Assembly: GCA_016744415.1 (NCBI GenBank)
Contig: JADGEL010000002.1
Location: forward strand, 744,001-808,000
DNA length: 64,000 bases
Source of the DNA: Flavobacteriaceae bacterium
GTDB lineage: Bacteria > Bacteroidota > Bacteroidia > Flavobacteriales > Flavobacteriaceae
Direction of reading: 5' to 3'
The position numbers and the translations under genes are program-made. Shown here in pieces: positions 1 through 9,340 of this stretch. Each line of letters begins with the position of its first letter. Positions within the stretch are counted from its first letter, which is position 1. Under the pieces are notes generated by a model, which ran no database searches, was not told the origin of the DNA, and worked only from the letters and a program-made list of their open reading frames with translations.

Positions 1-1
1 C

Positions 2-1645
<1,644 letters not shown>

Positions 1646-1670
1646 TGGCGAATTGTCATAGATAATTATA

Positions 1671-1704
1671 AAAAAATCCGTATCAACTTTGATCCGGATT
1701 TTTT
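1671..1704 (+). terminator. Rho-independent terminator of groEL
   Basis: Inverted repeat AAAAAATCCG / CGGATTTTTT separated by a 14-nt loop, ending in a T run, 25 nt after the groEL stop. The A-rich left arm would also let it act on the opposite strand. Confidence 0.85.
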
Positions 1705-1751
1705 GTTTCTAATTGCTACCTGTATAATTATCTTAAAATATGAGATTAAAC

Positions 1752-1785
1752 AAAAAAGCCACAACTAAAATTAGTTGTGACTTTT
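1752..1785 (-). terminator. Rho-independent terminator of rpoD
   Basis: Hairpin with arms CACAACTA and TAGTTGTG and a 4-nt loop. Read on the minus strand it is followed by GGCTTTTTTG. It lies 36 nt beyond the rpoD stop codon, back to back with the groEL terminator. Confidence 0.75.
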
Positions 1786-1820
1786 ATCTATTGTTTATTA
1801 TCTAGCGTCTAAAAACTAAA

Positions 1821-2684
1821 CTACCCTAAATAAGTTTTTAAGATTTTACTTCTAGAAGTATGTTTCAATCTTCTGATTGCTTTTTCTTTTATTTGACGAA
1901 CACGCTCACGTGTTAAATCAAATGTTTCTCCAATTTCTTCTAATGTCATTGGATGTGCATCACCCAAACCAAAATACAACTGAACCACATCAGCCTCTCT
2001 TGGAGTTAATGTTTCTAAAGCTCTAATGATTTCTATTTTAAGAGAATCGTGCATCAATACTCTATCTGGATTTGGTGAATCACCGGTATTTAATACATCA
2101 TATAAGTTAGAATCTTCACCTTGAATCAAAGGAGCATCCATCGATACATGACGACCAGAATTTTTCATTGATTCTTTTACATCGCTAATTGTCATATCTA
2201 ATTTCTTAGCAATCTCTTCAGCAGATGGTGGGCGTTCGTTTTCTTGCTCTAAGAAAGCGTACATTTTATTAATTTTGTTGATTGATCCAATTTTGTTTAA
2301 AGGTAAACGTACAATTCTAGATTGCTCAGCCAAGGCTTGTAAAATAGATTGACGAATCCACCAAACGGCATATGAGATGAATTTAAATCCACGTGTTTCA
2401 TCAAAACGTTTTGCTGCTTTAATCAAACCTAAATTCCCTTCATTAATTAAATCAGGCAAAGTCAATCCTTGGTTTTGGTATTGCTTTGCAACAGATACCA
2501 CAAAACGCAAATTGGCTTTTGTCAATTTTTCTAAAGCTACTTGGTCGCCAGCTTTAATACGTTGTGCTAATTCAACTTCTTGATCGGCAGTAATTAAATC
2601 TACTTTTCCGATTTCCTGTAAATACTTATCTAATGATGCAGTTTCACGATTCGTAACCTGCTTGGTAATTTTTAGTTGTCTCAT
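1821..2684 (-). CDS. rpoD: Primary sigma factor RpoD/SigA
   Basis: Housekeeping sigma factor that directs RNA polymerase to promoters. At 287 residues it is the short Bacteroidetes form: it lacks region 1.1 and begins directly with region 1.2 ([18 protein letters not shown]). Region 2 includes the [18 protein letters not shown] and [13 protein letters not shown] segments used for -10 recognition and melting (about residues 80-115). Region 3 follows, and region 4 carries the helix-turn-helix [19 protein letters not shown] near residues 245-265. This factor would read the TAnnTTTG/TTG promoters found throughout the window. It is monocistronic, with its own terminator. Confidence 0.97.
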   Translation of the reverse strand: MRQLKITKQVTNRETASLDKYLQEIGKVDLITADQEVELAQRIKAGDQVALEKLTKANLRFVVSVAKQYQNQGLTLPDLINEGNLGLIKAAKRFDETRGFKFISYAVWWIRQSILQALAEQSRIVRLPLNKIGSINKINKMYAFLEQENERPPSAEEIAKKLDMTISDVKESMKNSGRHVSMDAPLIQGEDSNLYDVLNTGDSPNPDRVLMHDSLKIEIIRALETLTPREADVVQLYFGLGDAHPMTLEEIGETFDLTRERVRQIKEKAIRRLKHTSRSKILKTYLG

Positions 2685-2722
2685 TTACGTGTAGGTGTTT
2701 TTAAGTGTACAATTATATATAC

Positions 2723-2745
2723 GTAACAAAGGTTGTTTTTGTTAC
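2723..2745. promoter_or_regulatory. Dyad upstream of rpoD
   Basis: Perfect inverted repeat GTAACAAA - 7 nt - TTTGTTAC, centred about 50 nt upstream of the rpoD start. This spacing fits a dimeric regulator site, but it could also form a weak RNA hairpin. No clear TAnnTTTG element was found for rpoD. The function is unknown. Confidence 0.35.
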
Positions 2746-2755
2746 AAAAAAGTAT

Positions 2756-2790
2756 AAAAAAACCTCAAAAAAATATTTTTGAGGTTTTTT
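2756..2790 (-). terminator. Rho-independent terminator of pnp
   Basis: 11-bp perfect stem AACCTCAAAAA / TTTTTGAGGTT with a 4-nt loop, flanked by A and T runs on the two sides. It lies about 20 nt beyond the pnp stop. Confidence 0.85.
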
Positions 2791-2810
2791 GTATTTCTAG
2801 AAACTAGATA

Positions 2811-5030
2811 TTAGTCTCTATTTCTTCTATCGTCTCTACGATTATCGCGTCCACGATTATTATCACGACCTCTGTTATTATCTCTCGGTGGTCTAGCTAC
2901 ATAACCTTCTGGTTTTTCTAGCAAAGCTTTTCGAGAAACTTTATCTTTCTTAGTTCTAGGATCTTTTCCAAAATACTTCACTTCAAAAACATCACCCATA
3001 TTAACTACATCAGTAACAGCATTTGTACGTTCCCAAGCTAATTCAGAAATATGAACTAACACTTCGTTTCCTGGAGCAGCAAGATATTCTACTACGGGTC
3101 CGAAATCAAGAATCTTAATTACTTTTACTTCGTAAACACTTCCAACTTCTGGTTTAAACATAATAGAATCGATTTTTGCCAATACAGCATCAATTCCATT
3201 TTGATCAGTTCCAAGAATCTCAACAATTCCTTCTTCAGTAACTGGGTCTTCGTTAATAACGATAGTACAACCAGTTTCTTTTTGCATTTCTTGAATTACT
3301 TTTCCACCAGGTCCAATTAAGGCTCCAATAAAATCGTTAGGAATAGTTCTAGTAACCATTTTAGGAGCATGTGCTTTCACGTCTGTAGCCGGAGCAGCAA
3401 TGGTGTCAGTTAATTTTCCTAAAATATGCAAGCGACCATCACGAGCCTGTTGTAAAGCATTTACAAGAATCTCATAAGACAATCCTTTTACTTTAATATC
3501 CATTTGACAAGCAGTAATACCATCAGCTGTACCTGTAACTTTAAAGTCCATATCTCCTAAGTGATCTTCATCACCTAAAATATCAGATAAAACAGCATAT
3601 TTTCCAGAATCAGCATCTGAAATTAATCCCATTGCAATACCAGAAACTGGTTTTTTCAATTGTACACCAGCATCCATAAGTGCCATTGTACCAGAACAAA
3701 CTGTTGCCATAGATGACGAACCGTTAGACTCTAACACTTCAGATACAACTCTTACAGTGTAAGGGCAATCTGCAGGAATCATTCCTTTCAATGCACGTTG
3801 TGCTAAATTACCATGTCCTACTTCTCTACGTGAAGTACCTCTAATAGGTCTTGCTTCACCTGTACAAAAAGGGGGGAAGTTATAATGTAAATAGAAATTT
3901 TCTTCACCTTCAAATGAAGGCATGTCTATTTTATTTGCATCTCTAGAAGTTCCTAAAGTTACCGTAGCTAATGCTTGAGTTTCTCCTCTTGTAAAAATAG
4001 AAGACCCATGAACAGATGGTAAATAATCTACCTCACACCAAATTGGTCTAATATCCACAGTCTTACGGCCATCTAATCTTAAACCTTTGTTTAAGGTAAG
4101 GTCACGAATTGCAGATTTTTCTGCTGCGCGATAGTATTTAGATACTAAACCTCCAAAATCTTCTAATTCTTCTTCAGAAAAAGTTGCTTTTATATCTTCT
4201 TTGATTTTTTGAAAAGCAGCACTACGTTCATGCTTAGCAGATCCTGCTTCAGCAATCGCATACACTTTATCGTATGCCATATCGTGTACTTTCTTTTTAA
4301 GATCTTCGTCTTGTCTTTCAGCTGGGTACTCACGTACTTCTTTTTTACCGAAAGCTTCTGCCAATCTCACCTGTGCAGCACATTGAACTTTAATTGCTTC
4401 GTGTGCAAATTTAATTGCATCTGCCATTTCTTCTTCAGAAATTTCATCCATTTCGCCTTCTACCATCATTACTGAATCTGCAGAAGCACCAATCATCATA
4501 TCTAAATCTGATTCTGCTAATTGAGCACGTGTTGGGTTGATAATAAATTCACCATTTACACGGCCAACTCTAGCTTCAGAGATAGCACATTCAAATGGAA
4601 AATCTGATAATTGTATTGCTGCTGATGCTGCTAATCCTGCCATTGCATCTGGCATTACATCTTCGTCATGAGACATTAATTGAATCATCACTTGTGTTTC
4701 AGAGTGATAATCTTTTGGGAATAATGGACGTAATACACGGTCCACTAAACGCATCGTTAAAACTTCACCGTCACTTGGTCTTGCTTCTCTTTTAAAGAAA
4801 CCCCCAGGATAACGTCCTGCTGCAGCAAATTTTTCACGGTAATCCACCGTTAATGGTAGGAAATCTAAATCTTTTTGTTCGTAGTTTGAAACTACTGTAC
4901 AAAGCATCATACATTTTCCTGATTGTACAACAACGCTACCATGCGCTTGCTTTGCTAATTTTCCTGTTTCGATAGAAATTTCTCTTCCATCGCCAAGGTC
5001 TATGACCTCTTTGTAAACTTTTGGAATCAT
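2811..5030 (-). CDS. pnp: Polyribonucleotide nucleotidyltransferase (PNPase)
   Basis: Phosphorolytic 3'-5' exoribonuclease of mRNA decay. The 739 residues contain two RNase PH-type domains: the N-terminal one has the motif [21 protein letters not shown], the catalytic second one has [11 protein letters not shown] and [14 protein letters not shown]. An alpha-helical linker separates them, followed by a KH domain ([16 protein letters not shown], near residue 565) and an S1 domain (about 620-690). The tail after residue 700 is a short Arg/Asp/Asn-rich repeat built on RGRDNN, probably a disordered RNA-binding extension. It lies downstream of rpsO, the classic rpsO-pnp order, but a terminator separates the two, so pnp expression depends on readthrough or on its own promoter. 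Confidence 0.97.
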   Translation of the reverse strand: MIPKVYKEVIDLGDGREISIETGKLAKQAHGSVVVQSGKCMMLCTVVSNYEQKDLDFLPLTVDYREKFAAAGRYPGGFFKREARPSDGEVLTMRLVDRVLRPLFPKDYHSETQVMIQLMSHDEDVMPDAMAGLAASAAIQLSDFPFECAISEARVGRVNGEFIINPTRAQLAESDLDMMIGASADSVMMVEGEMDEISEEEMADAIKFAHEAIKVQCAAQVRLAEAFGKKEVREYPAERQDEDLKKKVHDMAYDKVYAIAEAGSAKHERSAAFQKIKEDIKATFSEEELEDFGGLVSKYYRAAEKSAIRDLTLNKGLRLDGRKTVDIRPIWCEVDYLPSVHGSSIFTRGETQALATVTLGTSRDANKIDMPSFEGEENFYLHYNFPPFCTGEARPIRGTSRREVGHGNLAQRALKGMIPADCPYTVRVVSEVLESNGSSSMATVCSGTMALMDAGVQLKKPVSGIAMGLISDADSGKYAVLSDILGDEDHLGDMDFKVTGTADGITACQMDIKVKGLSYEILVNALQQARDGRLHILGKLTDTIAAPATDVKAHAPKMVTRTIPNDFIGALIGPGGKVIQEMQKETGCTIVINEDPVTEEGIVEILGTDQNGIDAVLAKIDSIMFKPEVGSVYEVKVIKILDFGPVVEYLAAPGNEVLVHISELAWERTNAVTDVVNMGDVFEVKYFGKDPRTKKDKVSRKALLEKPEGYVARPPRDNNRGRDNNRGRDNRRDDRRNRD

Positions 5031-5135
5031 AAATGTTTTTAAATTTTAATTAAACTAATTTGGTTGTTGTTGTGTTGTGTTTCTTACCCAATGAAAAGTT
5101 TAACTTTCTTTTTTTAATGACTTAGAGTTGAAATA

Positions 5136-5163
5136 AAAAGAGAGGCATAACGCCTCTCTTTTA
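5136..5163 (-). terminator. Terminator between rpsO and pnp
   Basis: Strong GC-bearing stem AAAAGAGAGGC / GCCTCTCTTTT with a loop of 3-4 nt. It starts 6 nt after the rpsO stop and ends in a T run on the minus strand. It would uncouple rpsO from pnp except for readthrough. Confidence 0.85.
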
Positions 5164-5169
5164 CTTGAA

Positions 5170-5439
5170 TTATTTTCTCAATCCTAATTCTTTCACAATT
5201 GCACGATATCTTAAAATGTCTTTTTTAATTAAATAATCTAAAAGACTTCTTCTCTTACCAACCAATTTTACTAACGAACGCTCTGTATTAAAATCTTTAT
5301 GATTTTTCTTTAAGTGACCCGTAAGGTGATTAATTCTAAAAGTGAATAATGCAATTTGTCCTTCTGCAGAACCTGTGTTTGTTGCAGATTTCCCATGTTC
5401 TGTGAAAATATCTGCTTTTTTTTCTTTTGTTAAATACAT
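5170..5439 (-). CDS. rpsO: 30S ribosomal protein S15
   Basis: Small-subunit protein that binds 16S rRNA at the central-domain three-way junction early in assembly. The full-length 89 residues match the family size. The typical segments are present: HGKSATNTGSAEGQIALFT, the LTGHLKKNHKDF loop, and GKRRSLLDYLIKKDILRY. It sits directly upstream of pnp in the same direction and has its own upstream promoter. Confidence 0.97.
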   Translation of the reverse strand: MYLTKEKKADIFTEHGKSATNTGSAEGQIALFTFRINHLTGHLKKNHKDFNTERSLVKLVGKRRSLLDYLIKKDILRYRAIVKELGLRK

Positions 5440-5500
5440 GCTAACATTAATTTTTAATAATTTTTATGTAATTGTTTTTTGACTCCGAAGAATCAAGGCG

Positions 5501-5530
5501 CAAAGATACTATTATTATTGTGAATGACAA
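5501..5530 (-). promoter_or_regulatory. Promoter of rpsO
   Basis: On the minus strand: TTG at 5530-5528, 19 nt, then TATCTTTG at 5508-5501, an exact match to the Bacteroidetes TAnnTTTG element. The predicted start is near 5495, giving a leader of about 55 nt, long enough for S15 autoregulation. The rest of the gap from 5440 to 5754 shows nothing else recognisable. Confidence 0.65.
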
Positions 5531-5754
5531 TTAATTAGCCGGATTAAATAAGAGTTGCAATCTTTTATTTTTAGTGACCAAACATCATCCTTAAAAAAGG
5601 ATTTTATAAATAATCCTCAATTTTTCACAAACCTAAAAACTGAAGTAGGAATTCTATTTCTGAATTGTTTTATAATTGAATTAAACCATTTTAAAATCTT
5701 TGGGTCTTAGAAATGTAAAACTTAAAAAATTGTTAAACTTAAAATCTTAAAATT

Positions 5755-6594
5755 ATGAAATCACACGGTTTAAAATTAAATCTAATTGCATTATTAACTG
5801 TATTCTTATTTACAAGTTGTGAAACTACAGATGGAGTTCTTGTAGAACAATCAGCTGCCATATCATCAAATGATATTACTGCAGTAGAAGAAGTAGATGT
5901 GGTTATGGAAGAGATAACCAATACAGCTGAGCAAGCTTTTGTTGAAGAAGAAAATGGAGACTTGTTTACAAGAAATTTATCTTTTAGCTTTTTTCCTGAA
6001 TGTTTAACTAAGACAGTTGTAACAACAGATCTAACAAAACATGTAACCTTAGATTTTGGAGAAGGATGTGAAGTGCGCGGTCATTTTATGGCGGGTGTAA
6101 TGATATTGAGCTATGAAAAAGATCCGGAGTTACATACAAGAACTATTACTGTAGAATTTGACAACTTTAGAGTTGACTACAAATTAATTGAAGGCTCACA
6201 CAGCATTGTTAGAATGCGAGAAAATGATAATGGAAATCCACAATCTACAGCTACTTTTAATGTAAATATTACTTGGGATAACTCCGATACAGCTTCAAGA
6301 GTTGGAGAAAAAGTAAGAGAATGGATAGAAGGTGTTGGTACGGGTGTTTGGAGTGATAATGTATATTTAATTACTGGTCATTGGAATACTATTAGACGAA
6401 ATGGTGATGAGATTTCTGGTGAGGTTACAACTGCTTTAAGAAGAGAATTGGCCTGTAGGTTTTTAGTAAGTGGCGTGGTTGATTTAACAAAAAATGATAG
6501 AAACGGGTCTTTAGATTTTGGAGACGACACTTGTGATAACGAAGCGCTATTGACTTTAGATGACGGAACAGAAATAGTTATTACACTTCATTAG
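5755..6594 (+). CDS. Hypothetical lipoprotein
   Basis: A 279-residue exported lipoprotein: a basic start, a hydrophobic run (LNLIALLTVFLF), then the lipobox FTSC with Cys22. The mature part has an acidic N-terminal segment (about 40-75), then alternating beta-strand-like sequence with four further cysteines in motifs such as FPECLTK, GEGCEV, RELACRF and DDTCDN, suggesting disulfides in a beta-sandwich fold. Similar orphan lipoproteins occur in flavobacteria, but I do not recognise a named family and assign no function. It stands alone on the plus strand between rpsO and a convergent gene, with its own terminator. I see no clear TAnnTTTG element upstream. Confidence 0.85.
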   Translation: MKSHGLKLNLIALLTVFLFTSCETTDGVLVEQSAAISSNDITAVEEVDVVMEEITNTAEQAFVEEENGDLFTRNLSFSFFPECLTKTVVTTDLTKHVTLDFGEGCEVRGHFMAGVMILSYEKDPELHTRTITVEFDNFRVDYKLIEGSHSIVRMRENDNGNPQSTATFNVNITWDNSDTASRVGEKVREWIEGVGTGVWSDNVYLITGHWNTIRRNGDEISGEVTTALRRELACRFLVSGVVDLTKNDRNGSLDFGDDTCDNEALLTLDDGTEIVITLH

Positions 6595-6618
6595 CAATAT
6601 AAATTTTGATTAGTTTAG

Positions 6619-6650
6619 AAAAGGTTGTCTATAAAAGGATAACCTTTTTT
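6619..6650. terminator. Bidirectional terminator
   Basis: Stem AAGGTTGTC / GATAACCTT with an 8-nt loop (one G-U pair), followed by TTTTTT on the plus strand. It lies between the convergent lipoprotein genes and reaches the stop codon of the minus-strand gene. Confidence 0.75.
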
Positions 6651-7155
6651 ATTTGGTGATAAAAGGTAAAAAATCTTCAACTTTAGTTTCTCCTTCAAAC
6701 TTCTTAATGAGTTTTCCTTCTTTGGTGTAAATTAAAATACTAGGAAAAGAACCTACTCCAAATTTATCAGCAAAGGTCAGTCTTGAATCTTGTAAAAAAG
6801 TAATATTATTTTGGGTGAATTGATATTTATCACGATACCCTTTAATCATACTCATTTCTTCAAATGAAATAAAAATTATTTCTAATTTTTTAAAAGCAGC
6901 TTGATTCTCTTGAATCCCTTTCTTTAACCAACGCGCTTGTTTTTGGCAATGATCACATTCCGAATTAAAATACAAAATAAGTTTTACGCGCTCCGAATCA
7001 AAACTATCCTTTGTAAATCTCTGTTGATCTAATGTATAAAAAGTAAAATAAGGAATCTCTTCTGTTGCCTTAACAATAATTTGTTGTGATGGCTTACATG
7101 AAATAAATAAGATAATCAGAAAAATAAAAGATACTATGCGCCCCAAATTTTTCAT
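6649..7155 (-). CDS. Thioredoxin-like (redoxin/TlpA-type) lipoprotein
   Basis: Predicted membrane-anchored periplasmic redox protein of 168 residues. The signal peptide ends in the lipobox LFISC (Cys20). The thioredoxin fold begins near residue 35 (PYFTFYTLDQQRF). The redox motif is C67-D-H-C70 in FNSECDHCQ, and the cis-Pro region reads GVGSFPSILIYTKEGK near residue 140. The Glu in place of Trp before the first Cys is common in Bacteroidetes redoxin lipoproteins and differs from the usual WCxxC of TlpA. The likely role is reducing or isomerising disulfides in envelope proteins; the substrate is unknown. It lies 7 nt downstream of accD on the same strand, probably by chance co-transcription. 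Confidence 0.85.
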   Translation of the reverse strand: MKNLGRIVSFIFLIILFISCKPSQQIIVKATEEIPYFTFYTLDQQRFTKDSFDSERVKLILYFNSECDHCQKQARWLKKGIQENQAAFKKLEIIFISFEEMSMIKGYRDKYQFTQNNITFLQDSRLTFADKFGVGSFPSILIYTKEGKLIKKFEGETKVEDFLPFITK

Positions 7156-7162
7156 TATTTGG

Positions 7163-8023
7163 CTAAGCTCTTATTGGTTGATTCAAAATTAAATCTAAGT
7201 ATAAATTCAATTCCTTTTTCAAATGTTTTCGTTCAATAATTTTATCTAAGAAACCATGCTCTAATAAAAATTCTGCCGTTTGAAAACCTTCTGGTAACTC
7301 TTTCCCTGTTGTATCTCTAACAACTCTTGGACCTGCAAATCCAATCAAAGCTCTTGGCTCAGAAAAATTGACATCACCTAACATCGCAAAAGAAGCTGTT
7401 GTACCTCCTGTTGTTGGATCGGTACATAAAGAAATATACGGAATTCCCGCATCAGATAATTGCGCTAATTTAACAGATGTTTTTGCCAATTGCATTAAAG
7501 ATAATGCAGCCTCCATCATACGAGCTCCTCCAGATTTTGAGATAATCATAAAAGGAATATTATTTTTAAGTGAATAATCTGCAGCACGTGCAATCTTTTC
7601 ACCAACTACCGATCCCATTGACCCTCCAATAAAACTAAAATCCATACAGGCAATTACTAAATCTTTACCAAAGGATTTACCAACTGCTGTTCTAATAGCG
7701 TCATTTAGTTTTGTCTTTTCTGTAGCAGCTTTTAGGCGGTCAGAATATTTTTTACTATCAACAAATTTCAAAGGATCTTTTGAAGTAAGTTTTTTATCTA
7801 ATTCCTTAAATTTATTATCGTCAAATAATATGCTAAAATACTCTGCGGATCCAATCCTTGTATGATATCCATCTTCTGGGCTCACATAAAAATTAGCTTT
7901 CAATTCATCAGCATCAACAATTTTACCACTCGGAGTTTTGTGCCAAAGGCCCTTTGGAACATCCTTTTTTTTATCGGTAGGTGTTTGAATACCTTTGTCT
8001 TTTCTTTTAAACCATGACGACAT
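7163..8023 (-). CDS. accD: Acetyl-CoA carboxylase carboxyltransferase subunit beta
   Basis: Beta subunit of the carboxyltransferase that transfers CO2 from biotin to acetyl-CoA in fatty acid synthesis. I start at the ATG giving [11 protein letters not shown] (286 residues) instead of an upstream non-ATG extension. The crotonase-like core is clear: [50 protein letters not shown] and [12 protein letters not shown]. The N-terminal zinc ribbon present in most AccD proteins has lost its ligands: the two CxxC sites read KTPSG (29-33) and SPED (48-51). The accA partner is not in this window. Confidence 0.95.
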   Translation of the reverse strand: MSSWFKRKDKGIQTPTDKKKDVPKGLWHKTPSGKIVDADELKANFYVSPEDGYHTRIGSAEYFSILFDDNKFKELDKKLTSKDPLKFVDSKKYSDRLKAATEKTKLNDAIRTAVGKSFGKDLVIACMDFSFIGGSMGSVVGEKIARAADYSLKNNIPFMIISKSGGARMMEAALSLMQLAKTSVKLAQLSDAGIPYISLCTDPTTGGTTASFAMLGDVNFSEPRALIGFAGPRVVRDTTGKELPEGFQTAEFLLEHGFLDKIIERKHLKKELNLYLDLILNQPIRA

Positions 8024-8065
8024 AATAGTAGGATTTTTAATGTTTAAATAGTGGAGCAATTTACT

Positions 8066-8104
8066 AAAAAAATAAAGAGAAACTATAAAATAGTTTCTCT
8101 TTAT
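8066..8104 (-). terminator. Rho-independent terminator of the aldolase gene
   Basis: Perfect 14-bp stem ATAAAGAGAAACTA / TAGTTTCTCTTTAT with a 5-nt loop, followed by seven T on the minus strand. It lies between the aldolase stop and accD. Confidence 0.85.
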
Positions 8105-8131
8105 AAAAATGTTTTTTTTAAAATGATTGAC

Positions 8132-9199
8132 CTATAAAGTATCAATATTATTTAAATCTTCAAAGGCTTGTTTTAAGCGTGCCTTAAAAGTCAACTCGCC
8201 TTTACGCAACCAATTACGTGGATCATAATATTTTTTATTTGGCTTATCCGCCCCTTCTGGGTTACCGATTTGTGATTTTAAATAGGCAGCATTCTCTCCA
8301 AAGAAATCTCTGATTCCAGTTGCAAAACCAAATTGCAAATCGGTATCTATGTTCATTTTCACAACACCATAATCAATTCCTTCTCTAATTTCTTCAACTG
8401 AAGATCCTGATCCGCCATGAAATACAAAATCAATTGTATTCTTAGGAACATTATAGTTTTTAGAAATATATTCTTGAGAGTTTAATAAAATTTTAGGAGT
8501 TAATTTTACATTACCAGGCTTGTATACTCCATGCACATTACCAAAAGCTGCTGCAATTGTAAATTGCGGGCTCACCTTTAATAATTCTTCATAAGCATAA
8601 GCAACCTCTTCTGGTTGTGTATATAATTTTGAAACATCAACATCAGAATTATCAACACCATCTTCTTCACCACCAGTAATACCTAATTCAATTTCTAAAG
8701 TCATTCCCATTTTGCTCATTCTAGCTAAATAGGTTTTACAAATTTCAATATTTTCTTCGATTGGCTCTTCAGATAAATCAATCATGTGCGAGCTGTACAA
8801 TGGTTTTCCAGTTTCGGCAAAATGTTGTTCACTAGCATCTAATAAACCATCAATCCAAGGTAATAATTTCTTAGCGCAATGATCGGTATGTAAAATTACA
8901 GGAACTTCATAAGCTTCGGCCAAAACATGTACATGCTTTGCTCCTGCAATACCACCAGCAATTGCTGCTTTTTGATTTTCATTAGACAATCCTTTACCTG
9001 CATTAAATTGCGCTCCACCGTTAGAAAATTGAATAATAACAGGTGCATTTAATTCTTTTGCTGTTTCTAAAACAGCATTGATTGTGTTAGAACCAATTAC
9101 GTTTACCCCTGGTATCGCGAATTTTTTTGCTTTTGCTAATTTAAAAATTTCTTGAACGTCGTTACCAGTAGCAACTCCAGGTTTAATATTGTGAGCCAT
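8132..9199 (-). CDS. fbaA: Class II fructose-bisphosphate aldolase
   Basis: Zinc-dependent aldolase of glycolysis and gluconeogenesis that interconverts fructose-1,6-bisphosphate with DHAP and glyceraldehyde-3-phosphate. The 355-residue length matches the class IIA FbaA type. Metal and substrate motifs are visible: VILHTDHCAKKLLPW (zinc His and catalytic Asp, near 103-117), the ELGITGGEEDGVD loop, GNVHGVYKPGNVKL and FVFHGGSGSSVEEI with a zinc His. It is monocistronic, with a promoter -7 element and a terminator. Confidence 0.96.
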   Translation of the reverse strand: MAHNIKPGVATGNDVQEIFKLAKAKKFAIPGVNVIGSNTINAVLETAKELNAPVIIQFSNGGAQFNAGKGLSNENQKAAIAGGIAGAKHVHVLAEAYEVPVILHTDHCAKKLLPWIDGLLDASEQHFAETGKPLYSSHMIDLSEEPIEENIEICKTYLARMSKMGMTLEIELGITGGEEDGVDNSDVDVSKLYTQPEEVAYAYEELLKVSPQFTIAAAFGNVHGVYKPGNVKLTPKILLNSQEYISKNYNVPKNTIDFVFHGGSGSSVEEIREGIDYGVVKMNIDTDLQFGFATGIRDFFGENAAYLKSQIGNPEGADKPNKKYYDPRNWLRKGELTFKARLKQAFEDLNNIDTL

Positions 9200-9223
9200 G
9201 TTGTTGTTGTTTTAATTAAATAG

Positions 9224-9231
9224 CAAAGATA
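9224..9231 (-). promoter_or_regulatory. Promoter -7 element of fbaA
   Basis: Minus-strand TATCTTTG, an exact TAnnTTTG match, 24 nt upstream of the aldolase ATG. The -33 region lacks a good TTG, so only the -7 element is claimed. Confidence 0.55.
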
Positions 9232-9340
9232 CTAAATGAAGAATAACTTAACGTTTTTATCTACCGAAAAGGTTTTAGCTAATAAAAAGCTAAATGACAA
9301 CATGAATGAAACTGTTCTTTACTTTAAGTGATTGGTATTT

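Noticed and set aside
4209..4795. Plus-strand ORFs inside pnp
   Set aside because: They lie fully opposite a conserved essential gene and have compositions expected from reverse reading.
8024..8059. Upstream extension of accD by 12 codons
   Set aside because: The extension starts at a non-ATG codon, and the ATG at 8023 begins the conserved MSSWFKRK start; the extension also lies close to the aldolase terminator.
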